In this document: in pieces, positions 20,461 through 29,626 of the stretch
Layout: every line of letters starts with the position of its first letter
Numbering within the stretch: the stretch's first letter is position 1
IMG/VR virus record: IMGVR_UViG_3300007510_000799
Location: 1 to 38,720 of that record
Length of the DNA: 38,720 bases
Strand: one strand, 5' to 3'
From: a virus
Notes under the pieces: generated by a model
The model's database searches: none
The model's input: only the letters and a program-made list of their open reading frames with translations
What the model was told of the DNA's origin: nothing
Made by a program: the position numbers and the translations under genes

Positions 20461-20909
20461 TACAAAACTCCTGTAGACCCGAAACCGCCTGCGCCTCTGG
20501 GTGTATGGTATCCGTAAATGTCACCCTTTTCAACCTCTACGAGGACTGGGCTTTCAATCCTGACAAAGACACCCTGAGCCGTTTTCTGACCCACCTTGAT
20601 CGTCTGAGTTTCGGAACCGACGTTATGAAGGTTAATAAATATTTCCCCATCGTATCCTCGATCTACTACGCAGGCTCCTGTGATTAGGCTTCTCCTGCTT
20701 GCAATTCCAGACTTGTTCATTATTTGAAGCATACAGCCCTCCGGCACTTCAACCTTCATTCCCGTCTCAAGCACTGCGGACTGACCGGGTTCGATACATA
20801 CATCCCTATCGTCTTCGGGGCAGAAAAAGAAATCCATTCCCGCATCTGAGTCGTGTGCCCTCTCTGGCAATTTTGCATCGTTTCTGATTTTATAAACTTT
20901 CGCTTTCAT
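20460..20909 (-). CDS. dut: dUTPase
   Basis: 149 residues from ATG at 20909 with AGGAG. All five trimeric dUTPase motifs are present: DAGMDF, NKSGIA (Arg to Lys in the usual RSG), VVDRGYDGEI, GQKTAQ and the C-terminal RGAGGFGSTG. It hydrolyses dUTP to dUMP and pyrophosphate, keeping uracil out of DNA and feeding ThyX. Typical bacterial or phage length. Confidence 0.96.
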   Translation of the reverse strand: MKAKVYKIRNDAKLPERAHDSDAGMDFFFCPEDDRDVCIEPGQSAVLETGMKVEVPEGCMLQIMNKSGIASRRSLITGACVVDRGYDGEIFINLHNVGSETQTIKVGQKTAQGVFVRIESPVLVEVEKGDIYGYHTPRGAGGFGSTGVL

Positions 20910-20917
20910 GATTTCTC

Positions 20918-23900
20918 CTATCCTAGCATCTTAAAATTTGAACTCATTCTTCTGGTGCTGAAGCCCCATTGTGGATTCCAATCCAACTTCATCATATAAG
21001 GTCTGTTGACTCTTACTATATCCTTTTCTGGTCTAACTCCCCAGCACCTTATTGTGTTTGTTTCATTGTTTTCATCAATGACTCTCACAATATAATAATC
21101 CTTTCCGGTCTTCGTTTTCTTCCTTATTACTTCTCTCGGAATGCACCACACAACACCACCCAGCTCGGAGTCGTACTCGCTGATAGGAGGCACCATGTAC
21201 TTGTCCAGGCTTCTCCTTATGTTTTCTGCCATCACCAAGTCAAAGGGAAACACACCAGTGAGATCTATCTTATACTGAATTACTTCTTCTTCTGTGAAGT
21301 CCCCTTCCAGTGCATACTTCTCTATATTTTCGCTCAAGTTCTTTTCTTTGCGAGGACGGTCAACGGCGATGGCAGACCAGAAGTGCTTACGACCAGTGAA
21401 CCGGGAGTCGATTAGACAGTCTATCGCCCCTGATCTGCAAAGAACGTCAAGTGCCTTCTTGTTTAACTTAGAGTAAATTATGTTTTCATTAAATAAGAAG
21501 TCTTCAACAGTATTGAACGGTCTATTCCTGGTGACCTGCTCAATAGCCTTTTCACCCAAACCCTTCACTGAAGTGAGCGGCTGGATGAGTGTATTGGAAT
21601 CTTCCGAGATCTCCCAGACCATACCGGATGTATTTATGTTGAGAGGGTGAATGTCGTACCCCAAAGACTTTGCAATATTTATTGCCTTTTCCTTTCTCGT
21701 TTCCGGCTCCTTGTCCAAAAAAGCGGCAATCCACTCTGAAGGATAGTAATTCAACAGCCAAGCACATTGAAACGATAAAATGCAATAAGAAACCGCGTGG
21801 GACTTGTTAAACCCATAGCCTGAGAAATACTCAAAAGTCTCCCAAAGCTCTCTCGCTTCATGGTCCTTCATGCCTTTCTCTAGGCAACCTCTCTTAAACT
21901 TGTCGAAGATCTTGTCTTTCTCTTCTTGTACTTCTCCGGTGCCTTTCTTTGTTAACAGCTTTCTTAGCTTGTTTCCCTCATCCAGGGACAAATCCTTCCC
22001 CAGCTTATGAGCCAGCATAGCAATTTGCTCCTGGAAAATAAGAAAACCATATGTCTCTTTTGTTACGCCCCTCACATACGAATTGATGTACTTCACGCTT
22101 TCAGGATCATTCTTTGCCGATATAAACTTCTTGTCTACATTAGCGCCCAAAGGTCCAGGTCTATAAATACTCGTTATGGCAGACAATTCAATTAAATTAT
22201 TTGGCTTAACATTTTTGCAAAACTTTTGTGCGCCATCCTCAGTAAACTGAAAAATCCCTGCCCACTTACCGTCGTGAAAAACGTTCTCCCAAACCTTAGT
22301 ATCTGAAAAATCTAGTCTATCCGGGTGGAGGTTGTTTTCATAGAAACTTCTCACGTCTTCGAACGTTGGGTCCTTCACCCCTTTATGCCTAATAAGTATG
22401 TGCCTAATCGCGCCTTCGATCATTCTCAAGGAAGCGAGACCAAGCAAGTCAAACTTAATAAAGCCCATTGGCTCAAGTTGGCGAACGTTTTGTCCCTCGC
22501 TCCAGGGTGTTTGCCTGATTCCACCAGAAGCGATGATCGGCATCCACTCGTTCAAATTCTCTCCCACCACGACGCCGCCGGCATGGCGCGAACAGGACCG
22601 TACCTGACCGTAAAGAGCCTCTACATGTGTCTTTATATGTGGATACTTCTTTAAGAAATTCTTCAGAGAGTCGGAATACTCCATCACCTCGTCAAATGTT
22701 GGATTATAGACACCAGAGGTAATACCGTGCTTCTTTTTTGCCAATGGTGTCGCTTCGTAAATCATCTTACTAGTCACAGTATTCACTTCTGTGAAGGGCA
22801 CGTCATAGAACTTTGAAATATCCTTAATAAGGGACCTCAATTGCAACGTGTTCCAGTTCGAAATGGGGACAACTGTGTTCTCTCCCCACTCCTTAATAAG
22901 TTCTTCTTTCAATTGCATGGGTTCTGCTGTATCAAAATCAATGTCTGGGTAGCCAGATCCAGTCTTAGTCAAGAACCTCTCAAATTGCAAACCGTACTTA
23001 ATGGGATCAACCTGGGTGATACCTAGAGCATATGATACAAGAGACCCTGCTGCGGAGCCTCGGCCGGCTCCTACCAATTGTGTCTGCTTCGCCCTATCTG
23101 CAATTGCCTTCATTGTGAGAAAATATTTACTAAACCCTCTCGACTCAATGATCTCGATCTCCAATGCGGCGCGGTCCAAATATACTTGATTCGCAGACAA
23201 GCCAAGCTCTCTCAAGCCTTCTGATGTCAATTTCTGTAGAGCTTCCCCCTCTGTCGTATCTTGCGGGACTACGAAATCAGGAAGCCTTACCGTATTATCC
23301 GGATAAAAGGACTCAATGCGCTCATGAGCAATTCTGTGTGTTTCCGTGATAGACTGGTGGATGAGCCCGTCGTCATATTCTGCGTCACAAAGTTTAGAAT
23401 ATTCCTTATAAGATTTCCACATTTCATCGCCATTTTTGGGATACAGTTCGTACCCTATCTCTTCAACATCAATTGGCAACTCGTTACTCATCCACTCTGG
23501 GCGCTTGCCAAGCCAGCCCAGGCGCTTATATAGCTCTCGGTCTTTCCAAGCCGTTGGGTTCGGATAATGACTATCTGCTGTTGAGATTAGGGGCAAACCA
23601 AACTCATGATGCATCTGGATTATACACCTGTTTAATTCGTGCTGTTCTGGAACATTGTTCCATTGCAATTCACCGTACCACCTGTCTCCAAAGATTGATT
23701 GCATCTTGTGTGTTGTTCTTCTAAAAGCCGCGAGAACGGCGTCCTCGCCGTTGTCTCGGTTCTCCCAATAGCACCCTGCATAGACACCCCCAAGACACGC
23801 TGAAGACGCTATAATGCCCTCGTTATGCCTCTTTAGGAGTGCATAATCAACCCTAGGGTATCGGTAGAAGTGATTCTTATCATAGCTAGAGGATATCAGC

Positions 23901-24349
23901 TTGAATATGTTTTTCAAACCTTTCTGATTCTGTGCGAGAAGAATAAGGTGCCGTCTTCTGTTCAGAATATTCTTCATCGCTTTCTTAGACTCTTCGTTCT
24001 CCACAGTCGTACCAGACTGGGAATTGTCCAACTTTTTATTCTTCTTATCCTGTAAAGCCTTTTCGTATTCTTTTCTCCAATTCGCAATGGAGGGGAGGAA
24101 ATAAGCCTCTACACCATAAATTGGTTTAAAGCTTTTACCGTCTGCTTGCATCTTCTTTGCGTGGAGCACCTGATATGCTAAACCGTTTGCATTGCCATGA
24201 TCTGTCAGTGCTAATGCGTCCATTCCGTTTTGGTATGCAAAGTCCATATGCTCCTGTGGATAACCCAGGGCATCAAATATGCTCCCGGCGACCGAGTGTG
24301 CATGGAGACCTACAAAAGGGATCGACGTTTCAATTCTGGATTTGTTCAA
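20918..24349 (-). CDS. dnaE: DNA polymerase III alpha subunit (DnaE-type) with intact PHP domain
   Basis: 1143 residues from TTG at 24349, with GGAGG 6 bases upstream. PHP domain: HAH at 16-18, LTDHGN at 48-53, YGVEAYF near 78, ACLGG near 184 and ADSHY near 258-262, so its metal ligands appear intact and it may proofread. Polymerase: GRGSAAGSLVSY at about 429-440, catalytic PDIDFD at 468-473, and KFDLLGL at 632-638 with the third Asp. An HhH region (EDFLFNENIIYSKLNKKALDVLCRSGAIDCL) near 970 and OB domain with KTKTGKDYYIVRVID near 1080. It copies the phage genome. No clamp or clamp loader is in the window. Confidence 0.97.
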   Translation of the reverse strand: MNKSRIETSIPFVGLHAHSVAGSIFDALGYPQEHMDFAYQNGMDALALTDHGNANGLAYQVLHAKKMQADGKSFKPIYGVEAYFLPSIANWRKEYEKALQDKKNKKLDNSQSGTTVENEESKKAMKNILNRRRHLILLAQNQKGLKNIFKLISSSYDKNHFYRYPRVDYALLKRHNEGIIASSACLGGVYAGCYWENRDNGEDAVLAAFRRTTHKMQSIFGDRWYGELQWNNVPEQHELNRCIIQMHHEFGLPLISTADSHYPNPTAWKDRELYKRLGWLGKRPEWMSNELPIDVEEIGYELYPKNGDEMWKSYKEYSKLCDAEYDDGLIHQSITETHRIAHERIESFYPDNTVRLPDFVVPQDTTEGEALQKLTSEGLRELGLSANQVYLDRAALEIEIIESRGFSKYFLTMKAIADRAKQTQLVGAGRGSAAGSLVSYALGITQVDPIKYGLQFERFLTKTGSGYPDIDFDTAEPMQLKEELIKEWGENTVVPISNWNTLQLRSLIKDISKFYDVPFTEVNTVTSKMIYEATPLAKKKHGITSGVYNPTFDEVMEYSDSLKNFLKKYPHIKTHVEALYGQVRSCSRHAGGVVVGENLNEWMPIIASGGIRQTPWSEGQNVRQLEPMGFIKFDLLGLASLRMIEGAIRHILIRHKGVKDPTFEDVRSFYENNLHPDRLDFSDTKVWENVFHDGKWAGIFQFTEDGAQKFCKNVKPNNLIELSAITSIYRPGPLGANVDKKFISAKNDPESVKYINSYVRGVTKETYGFLIFQEQIAMLAHKLGKDLSLDEGNKLRKLLTKKGTGEVQEEKDKIFDKFKRGCLEKGMKDHEARELWETFEYFSGYGFNKSHAVSYCILSFQCAWLLNYYPSEWIAAFLDKEPETRKEKAINIAKSLGYDIHPLNINTSGMVWEISEDSNTLIQPLTSVKGLGEKAIEQVTRNRPFNTVEDFLFNENIIYSKLNKKALDVLCRSGAIDCLIDSRFTGRKHFWSAIAVDRPRKEKNLSENIEKYALEGDFTEEEVIQYKIDLTGVFPFDLVMAENIRRSLDKYMVPPISEYDSELGGVVWCIPREVIRKKTKTGKDYYIVRVIDENNETNTIRCWGVRPEKDIVRVNRPYMMKLDWNPQWGFSTRRMSSNFKMLG

Positions 24350-24542
24350 TTACATCCTCCAAATCAGCCTTGATGGCGGTTAAATCCTCTCTAACCGACG
24401 AACTAGCGAGCGTAGAAAAGTAGAACTCATCTACAAACGATTTTTGGTCATTCGTTAAATCCTCGTATTTATCTGGCATAGATGCCGACTCCTTGATATA
24501 CCAAGGAACGTTTTGATATACCTTAAAAACCCTCTCACTCAT
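24330..24542 (-). CDS. Small helical protein, unknown
   Basis: 70 residues from ATG at 24542 (ATGA junction). MSERVFKVYQNVPWYIKESASMPDKYEDLTNDQKSFVDEFYFSTLAS, then LTAIKADLEDVIEQIQN. Helical and acidic. It lies directly before dnaE with a 20-base overlap, so translation is probably coupled. Role unknown. Confidence 0.7.
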   Translation of the reverse strand: MSERVFKVYQNVPWYIKESASMPDKYEDLTNDQKSFVDEFYFSTLASSSVREDLTAIKADLEDVIEQIQN

Positions 24543-25426
24543 TCGCTCTCCTCCTGTACTAATTTTTTATATTTAGAAGAACCAAGCATAATTTTACTCG
24601 GTCTGTTAATTTCTTCGCTTTCCTTGGAAACAAGGTATTCTCGCAGTCCTTCCCACGAATCAACTCTGTAGTACCAAGGAATCTCTAACTTTGATTCTTT
24701 GTTTATTTTAGCAGATTTAAATATTTTGTCAAGACTAAAAAGCCTCGAAGACCATCTTTCTGCTATCGGCAAACTCTTATCTCCGCCAGAGCACGACTGT
24801 TTTACTCCTGCGACATACTCCTTGTATTCCGAGGCGTCCATCGTAAATCCAAGATATTCCCCATCTTTTATCGTCTTGCCCTCATGACAGATAAAAAAAG
24901 GATTCATGCTGGAGATCCTCTTTCTATGCTTGCTGACTACCCAGGGCGGGTAAATCCCGTAAGGAAATGTAATGTAATATCTACTCGGTATCAACCACTT
25001 GCTGATCTTGTCGCTCATTATGAATGCTGTTAGTGCTCCATGCAAGGCACTCCAGCCGAGGCTGTCTCTCCTATCTCTGTCTTTGGGGTGTATTGGGGTG
25101 TAAAATATCGGTATTTGTCTCCTGTGTTCGCTTGGGTACTTAACAAATCCGGACTTGTCCAAGTAATACGGGTCCTCAATATAATCCCCGAGGCGATGCT
25201 TTATTAGTGGCTGCATATCATCATTGCATACGATCCATATTGTTTCGCAACCTGCATACGCGCACTCAACAACCGCTCGTTCTACAGCAAGGTAATCTTT
25301 GGCTATCGGATTCAAGCAATCGTGCCAAGGAAAACCGAAATCAAATTTCGGGCCCGCTACGGGGACGATGCCTGCCAAATGAAAGGCTCTTATGTTTCCG
25401 TTACCTTCCTCCAACATACTTTTCAA
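24539..25426 (-). CDS. NTP-transferase-like (GT-A fold) protein
   Basis: 295 residues from TTG at 25426, or a few codons less (ATG 25417). LAGIVPVAGPKFDFGFPWHDCLNPIAKDYLAVERAVVECAYAGCETIWIVCNDDMQPLI: A-G-x-x-P-x-A-G loop, L-x-P-I, then a helix with E-R-A-V-x-E-x-A-x-A-G and I-x-I-V-x-N-D-D, all in the order of sugar-1-phosphate nucleotidyltransferases. The usual G-x-G-T-R-(L) loop is altered to GPKFDFG. DQ-W-P-type end unassigned. It may add a nucleotide to a sugar or modified base. Catalytic activity not certain. Confidence 0.68.
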   Translation of the reverse strand: MKSMLEEGNGNIRAFHLAGIVPVAGPKFDFGFPWHDCLNPIAKDYLAVERAVVECAYAGCETIWIVCNDDMQPLIKHRLGDYIEDPYYLDKSGFVKYPSEHRRQIPIFYTPIHPKDRDRRDSLGWSALHGALTAFIMSDKISKWLIPSRYYITFPYGIYPPWVVSKHRKRISSMNPFFICHEGKTIKDGEYLGFTMDASEYKEYVAGVKQSCSGGDKSLPIAERWSSRLFSLDKIFKSAKINKESKLEIPWYYRVDSWEGLREYLVSKESEEINRPSKIMLGSSKYKKLVQEESE

Positions 25427-26165
25427 CCACCTTCTCCGGTGACATCTTTAAGAACTTCACAGTCTCGCTGTTCTGAAAGACATTCTTATTTAAGTTCACC
25501 ATTTCTCTCCGCGTTGGCTCTACCCTTATACTTGATCTTCTTTCATTTCCTATGCCGTTAGTTCTCATATGGGACTCCACCTTAAATTTAGCCATCGTAT
25601 CAGAATAATCGAAATCGTTAATTTGATCGTCTGTCAGATAGGACACCGACACTAGGTCTTTCTTTGTGTGGTCGCCGTCCATTCTTTCCGACTTATAGAA
25701 ATACACTTCTCTAACCAAATCGTCTCCTGTTGTGATTTTGCTTACTCCATGCTTTGCTCCGGCTCTCACATTCATCCAATCGAAAACCCTGTAAAGCGGG
25801 GCTGGTGTCTTTATTGCTTGATTTTCAAAAGATATGTTATTGTCATCGAAAATATAACACTTTTCAAATTCTACCTCTATCCTTGAGCCTGGATTAGGGA
25901 CCACAAATAACTTGTTTTTCTCTATCCTGGCGGAAGAGATGCAAGGACCAAAAGGTATAGACCCCCCAAATGACATCTCATAAACCGCCCAAGACCAGAG
26001 GCGAATATGGCTATTTGTCGATAAGCCCTTAAAGTCGACCTCTTCTTTAAAAGAATCAAATATAAACGGTCTTTGTTCAGAGTTAATTATCAGCGGATAT
26101 TTATTGTAATATGCAAACAAGACCGAAGAGAGGCAGCTCCCTATTGTGATATTCTCTAATCGCAC
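25401..26165 (-). CDS. Unknown conserved-type phage protein
   Basis: 254 residues from GTG at 26165. It begins RLENITIGSCLSSVLFAYYNKYPLIINSEQRPFIFD: a G-S-C-L-S-S-V-L-F-A-Y loop and helix that resembles a dinucleotide-binding P-loop of Rossmann type (G-x-x-x-x-(S/A)), though no G-x-G-x-x-G is present. Middle strands FEKCYIFDDN and IRVEPTRREM. I recall similar proteins beside the nucleotidyltransferase in marine phages, and here too they overlap by 26 bases. Joint function unproven. Confidence 0.65.
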   Translation of the reverse strand: MRLENITIGSCLSSVLFAYYNKYPLIINSEQRPFIFDSFKEEVDFKGLSTNSHIRLWSWAVYEMSFGGSIPFGPCISSARIEKNKLFVVPNPGSRIEVEFEKCYIFDDNNISFENQAIKTPAPLYRVFDWMNVRAGAKHGVSKITTGDDLVREVYFYKSERMDGDHTKKDLVSVSYLTDDQINDFDYSDTMAKFKVESHMRTNGIGNERRSSIRVEPTRREMVNLNKNVFQNSETVKFLKMSPEKVVEKYVGGR

Positions 26166-26168
26166 AGA

Positions 26169-28250
26169 TCACAAACAAATTCCAAGCCTAGCATCATATC
26201 TTCCCCAGGTAGGTCCACTGTTGTGGGAGGCGATAGTCCACCAATTGACCTTATTCTCCACACATGCCATCTCTGGTTCTTCAGGCTCTTCTGGCTCTTC
26301 TTCCTCTTCCTGCCTATTGTTTATACAGGCAGCCTCGTCGATTGCTTCGACGACAGCATCTGATATTGTCTGCGCATTTTCAGCCGCTCGGTTTCCACCT
26401 AGGCGATCTAATCCATTAATATGCACCGCTCCGAAGTCTACCAGGGGCTGATAACTATGAACGTTCGCTCTGTTGCCTATGATAAAAGCCATTGAACCAG
26501 AGTGAGCCATAGCGCGAGCCACATCATGAGCACCCCACTCATCCCCCTGGGCTGGCTCGTCACCAAGAACAATTGCCAATCTGTGGGTATACTGACTTAG
26601 ATCAACATCCCAGGAATCCTCCATCCCCTGTAGTGCCGCCTGTGGTCTACTGGTGCTCCATAGAATACTTTCTGGTACACCGTCATTGTCCCAATCGATA
26701 AGATCATCTGTAAAGAATCTACCTAGTGCGTCGAGGGTGTTTTCAGTCGAGCCACCTTGGTTTATTATTCCTGCGATGATATTTAATCTCAATGTATTAA
26801 CAGCGTTGGACATGTCCTCGATCGGAACCAGGGGCGGGTCCTCTATTCCTGGAACACAGTTATCCGCAGGATAGAAAAGATACGGGTCTGGTCTGTCATC
26901 ATTGCCGACAACCGCTAACATATAGCAAACGTCCGTGATGCCGTCATCAAAAAGCCTTTGCACAGAATTTCTCGTTGCGTTGAAAGCTGCTGCTAGTTCT
27001 TGCTCATTCATTGAGCCAGAGACATCGACAATCATCATCACCGCTACATTTCCTTGGTCGAAATCCTCGTCTGATATACCGTCGCAGTCATTGTCTAAGT
27101 CATCACACCTCTCTACGCCTGGTGAGACTTCCTGCAAGCAATCAAAGTACCCCTTTCCTCGTTCGCCTTCGGCATCAACGCCTTCTTCACAGAATGCTAT
27201 CCCTAGCCGACAAACGCCGCCGACGTACTGTGGACCGTCCTCTCTTCTCTCGTAAGTTATCACTTCGCCGGTCAAGATCTCTGTAGAACACAACTTTGTC
27301 AAAGGACCTCCCAGAGGACCCTCGTCTATAGCACCATCACAGTCATCATCGACGGCATTGCAAGTCTCAGGTTGGGGCACATAATCTGGATGGTCGCAAT
27401 TGCAGGCTCCTTCCTCAAAGTTTTCATCGATTTCTCCGTCGCAGTCATTGTCCAAAAAGTCACAAAGCTCTCTTGGTTCTGGTCCGCAGGCTCCGCAATC
27501 ATTTAACAAGTTTTCATCGATTTCTCCGTCGCAATTGTTATCGAAACCATCACAAATCTCAATCGGAACAAGTCCGCATTCTCCACAGGCGTTGAGAACC
27601 CCCTCGTCAATAGAGTTGTCGCAATCATTATCATCTCCATCACAAGCTTCATTCCTAGGAACTACCTCGTTCTGGCAATCTCCGTACACATACCGTATCT
27701 CGACTCCCGCATCTGTCTCTATGCTAGACTCCTCACAAAGGGAGACTCCGCTTCGACATGGTCCGTTCTTATCCGTGCCTTGAGCACCAGTATAACAACT
27801 TCTTGATAACAATTCATTTTGGGAGTTGGGTGATTCGTTGTTTCTGCCATCGCAGTCATTGTCCAAGCCATCGCAGACCTCGATCCTGGGGAAGGTAACA
27901 GGAAAACAATTTGACCAGCTTGTAACATTACAAATCCTCTTTCCGTTGGCACAAGGCCCCAGTAAGCCGGGAATATTGCAGTCCTCTCGCATCCCCAAGC
28001 GTTGGCACACTGGTGGTACTGGTGCTGCGTCGACTTCTGCGTCTACAATTGGTTGCGCTTGTATAACCTGAGTAACAAAATCCACAGTAACAGACTCGTC
28101 TTGAATGACTTGCACATCCGAAACTGATCTACTTGGTGTGTATGTCGAGGCACCCTTGTCTCTTAACAGTCTCCTGTCTTTTCCGATTGAATCGTCCTCG
28201 CAACCAAATACATTAATAACTAACAAAAACAACAAAAACTTTTTCATCAT
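26169..28250 (-). CDS. MopE-repeat and von Willebrand A lipoprotein
   Basis: 693 residues from ATG at 28250. Signal peptide MKKFLLFLLVINVFGC with lipobox VFGC (Cys17). Six Cys/Asp repeats of type C-D-x-x-D-N-D-C-D-G-x-x-D-E at about 126, 203, 233, 263, 297 and 382, as in MopE and myxobacterial surface proteins, often thought to bind metal. A von Willebrand A domain occupies 402-640, with MIDAS DVSGS (409-413), T near 502 and D at 564. Then an E/P linker and a C-terminal NWWTIASHNSGPTWG. Probably exported, lipid-anchored and host-derived. It lies between ThyX and replication genes. Phage purpose unknown: adhesion, calcium binding, or shielding the infected cell. Confidence 0.93.
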   Translation of the reverse strand: MMKKFLLFLLVINVFGCEDDSIGKDRRLLRDKGASTYTPSRSVSDVQVIQDESVTVDFVTQVIQAQPIVDAEVDAAPVPPVCQRLGMREDCNIPGLLGPCANGKRICNVTSWSNCFPVTFPRIEVCDGLDNDCDGRNNESPNSQNELLSRSCYTGAQGTDKNGPCRSGVSLCEESSIETDAGVEIRYVYGDCQNEVVPRNEACDGDDNDCDNSIDEGVLNACGECGLVPIEICDGFDNNCDGEIDENLLNDCGACGPEPRELCDFLDNDCDGEIDENFEEGACNCDHPDYVPQPETCNAVDDDCDGAIDEGPLGGPLTKLCSTEILTGEVITYERREDGPQYVGGVCRLGIAFCEEGVDAEGERGKGYFDCLQEVSPGVERCDDLDNDCDGISDEDFDQGNVAVMMIVDVSGSMNEQELAAAFNATRNSVQRLFDDGITDVCYMLAVVGNDDRPDPYLFYPADNCVPGIEDPPLVPIEDMSNAVNTLRLNIIAGIINQGGSTENTLDALGRFFTDDLIDWDNDGVPESILWSTSRPQAALQGMEDSWDVDLSQYTHRLAIVLGDEPAQGDEWGAHDVARAMAHSGSMAFIIGNRANVHSYQPLVDFGAVHINGLDRLGGNRAAENAQTISDAVVEAIDEAACINNRQEEEEEPEEPEEPEMACVENKVNWWTIASHNSGPTWGRYDARLGICL

Positions 28251-28954
28251 AACTCCATCTTAAATTCTTCATATGCCGAAACTGAGATCGGGAATTTGTC
28301 TCTTGCAATCTTGAGACAAGCTTCCGCGACTCTTTGTATTTCCCATTGTGCCCCCTTGTGAGCCCTCAACGATACAAATTTTAGCAAATTGTGAAGGTTC
28401 ACTGTACCATAGTACTCTGTATATAGGTTCTGTGGTAGCACCCCTCTCGCCTGTTCTCTACAAACTCCTGAATTAATAAGTGAATTGTAGAGGGCGATGG
28501 ATGTCTTGTTATGCCGGCGAATTGATTCACTTGGGTACCCAGAATGTCCGGTGCCATATGCATCTTGCCAAGACATAATTTTGTTTACGAATTGGTCTTC
28601 GCTTGCTTGCCTGTTGGACTTATGCTGTGCTCTTAGGTTCTCGGGTTCATAAAACCTCATGTCCACAGAAGTGTATCTACGACTAATTTCGTTATACGCC
28701 CAAGTACGGTGACGGTGATGTTGGCTCCTAACAAACAGAGGAACAACAAAGCGCATTGTGACAGTACAATGCTCAAATGGGCTAGTGTGATTGTTCCGCA
28801 TGAGATACTTAATAAGTTTAATATCTTTCTCATCCATCTCATCCTTCTCTGCTCCGAAGCTTACGCGGGCACCGTTGACAACAGATATATCAGCACCCAT
28901 ATGGTCGATATACTCCACTGCACCGATGTCGTCTCCGTAAAGATTAATCTTCAT
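28247..28954 (-). CDS. thyX: Flavin-dependent thymidylate synthase
   Basis: 235 residues from ATG at 28954 (TTG at 28957 also in frame). The ThyX motif RHR-x7-S is present as RHRTWAYNEIS at about residue 80-90. SPFEHCTVTMRFVVPLFVRSQHHRHR and ARGVLPQNLYTEYYGTVNLHNLLKFVSLR fit the family core. ThyX methylates dUMP to dTMP using methylenetetrahydrofolate and FAD/NADPH. It overlaps groES by 11 bases. Pairs with dUTPase to make dTMP. Confidence 0.96.
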   Translation of the reverse strand: MKINLYGDDIGAVEYIDHMGADISVVNGARVSFGAEKDEMDEKDIKLIKYLMRNNHTSPFEHCTVTMRFVVPLFVRSQHHRHRTWAYNEISRRYTSVDMRFYEPENLRAQHKSNRQASEDQFVNKIMSWQDAYGTGHSGYPSESIRRHNKTSIALYNSLINSGVCREQARGVLPQNLYTEYYGTVNLHNLLKFVSLRAHKGAQWEIQRVAEACLKIARDKFPISVSAYEEFKMEL

Positions 28955-29264
28955 CAATCCCTCTTAGGACACCCACAACATAATTCTCCAGAACAACATG
29001 AAAGTCCTTACCCTTATAGTGAACCTTCTCGATCATGCCTCTGTCCACAATAATCTCTCCATTGTCTCTCTTGAGACGGAGAAAAGAAGTAGAACAATCA
29101 GGGGCGACATCTAAAACTGTTGCAGACACATACTTGTCGCTCAAGGGCTTATAATCTTCCGGCAGCAAAATACCGCTTGCGTCTTCTTTCTTTTCCTCAC
29201 GAATGTGTGGGAAAACCAACAAATGTCGATTTACTGGCTTTAACTTGTTTGGAAGATTACGCAT
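28944..29264 (-). CDS. groES: GroES-like co-chaperonin
   Basis: 106 residues from ATG at 29264, 8-base overlap with the previous gene. KLKPVNRHLLVFPHIREEKKEDASGILLPED is the family start with the mobile loop (SGILLP), and IIVDRGMIEKVHYKGKDFHVVLENYVVGVLR the C-terminal barrel strand. It caps the GroEL ring. This is about 13 kb upstream (in transcription) of groEL, in a separate unit, unlike the bacterial groES-groEL operon. It is slightly longer than the usual 97. Confidence 0.88.
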   Translation of the reverse strand: MRNLPNKLKPVNRHLLVFPHIREEKKEDASGILLPEDYKPLSDKYVSATVLDVAPDCSTSFLRLKRDNGEIIVDRGMIEKVHYKGKDFHVVLENYVVGVLRGIDED

Positions 29265-29547
29265 TACGCCCGACCGTCTTCTTTACGTGCTCGAAAAAAT
29301 CCAACAATTGATCAATGTCGGTGTCATTCTTCATTAGCCTATATGCCCTGACAGCCATTCTCAGCTCTTCCTTTGTTAACCATCCGTTTTCCACATAGTT
29401 TGTTCGAAGGTCTCTCTTTTGGTCCTTGAAGGGCTCCATAGCCTCTTCGATGGCGACGAGAGATTTAATAAACATGGTGATGTGTTTTTCTTTTTCAACA
29501 ATATCCCTCTCGTTGGAATTATTAACGATGCGTAAATTGGTAGTCAT
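29257..29547 (-). CDS. Unknown helical protein next to groES
   Basis: 96 residues from ATG at 29547 with AAGGAG. IKSLVAIEEAMEPFKDQKRDLRTNYVENGWLTKEELRMAVRAYRLMKNDTDIDQLLDFFEHVK. The L-x-x-x-Y-x-E-x-G-W-L-x-K-E-E-L-R pattern, then K-(N/K)-D...L-x-x-F, is similar in outline to GapR/DUF2312 chromosome-binding proteins (Y-x-E-A-K-x-x-G-x-D-x-K-x-(L/I)-R). I regard this as a lead only. Its promoter at 29590 starts a long unit of nucleotide-metabolism genes. Confidence 0.7.
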   Translation of the reverse strand: MTTNLRIVNNSNERDIVEKEKHITMFIKSLVAIEEAMEPFKDQKRDLRTNYVENGWLTKEELRMAVRAYRLMKNDTDIDQLLDFFEHVKKTVGRNA

Positions 29548-29589
29548 TTTTTCTCCTTTATTATTCGTGACTAGTTACTCTGTTTTACA

Positions 29590-29618
29590 AGTATAGCTAT
29601 ATTTTGCCATAAATTCAA
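29590..29618 (-). promoter_or_regulatory. Sigma-70 promoter for groES, thyX and following genes
   Basis: TTGAAT (29613-29618), 17 bases, TATACT (29590-29595) on the minus strand, just after the RNR stop. No further promoter is evident until 17915. Confidence 0.78.
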
Positions 29619-29626
29619 GTACTTTT

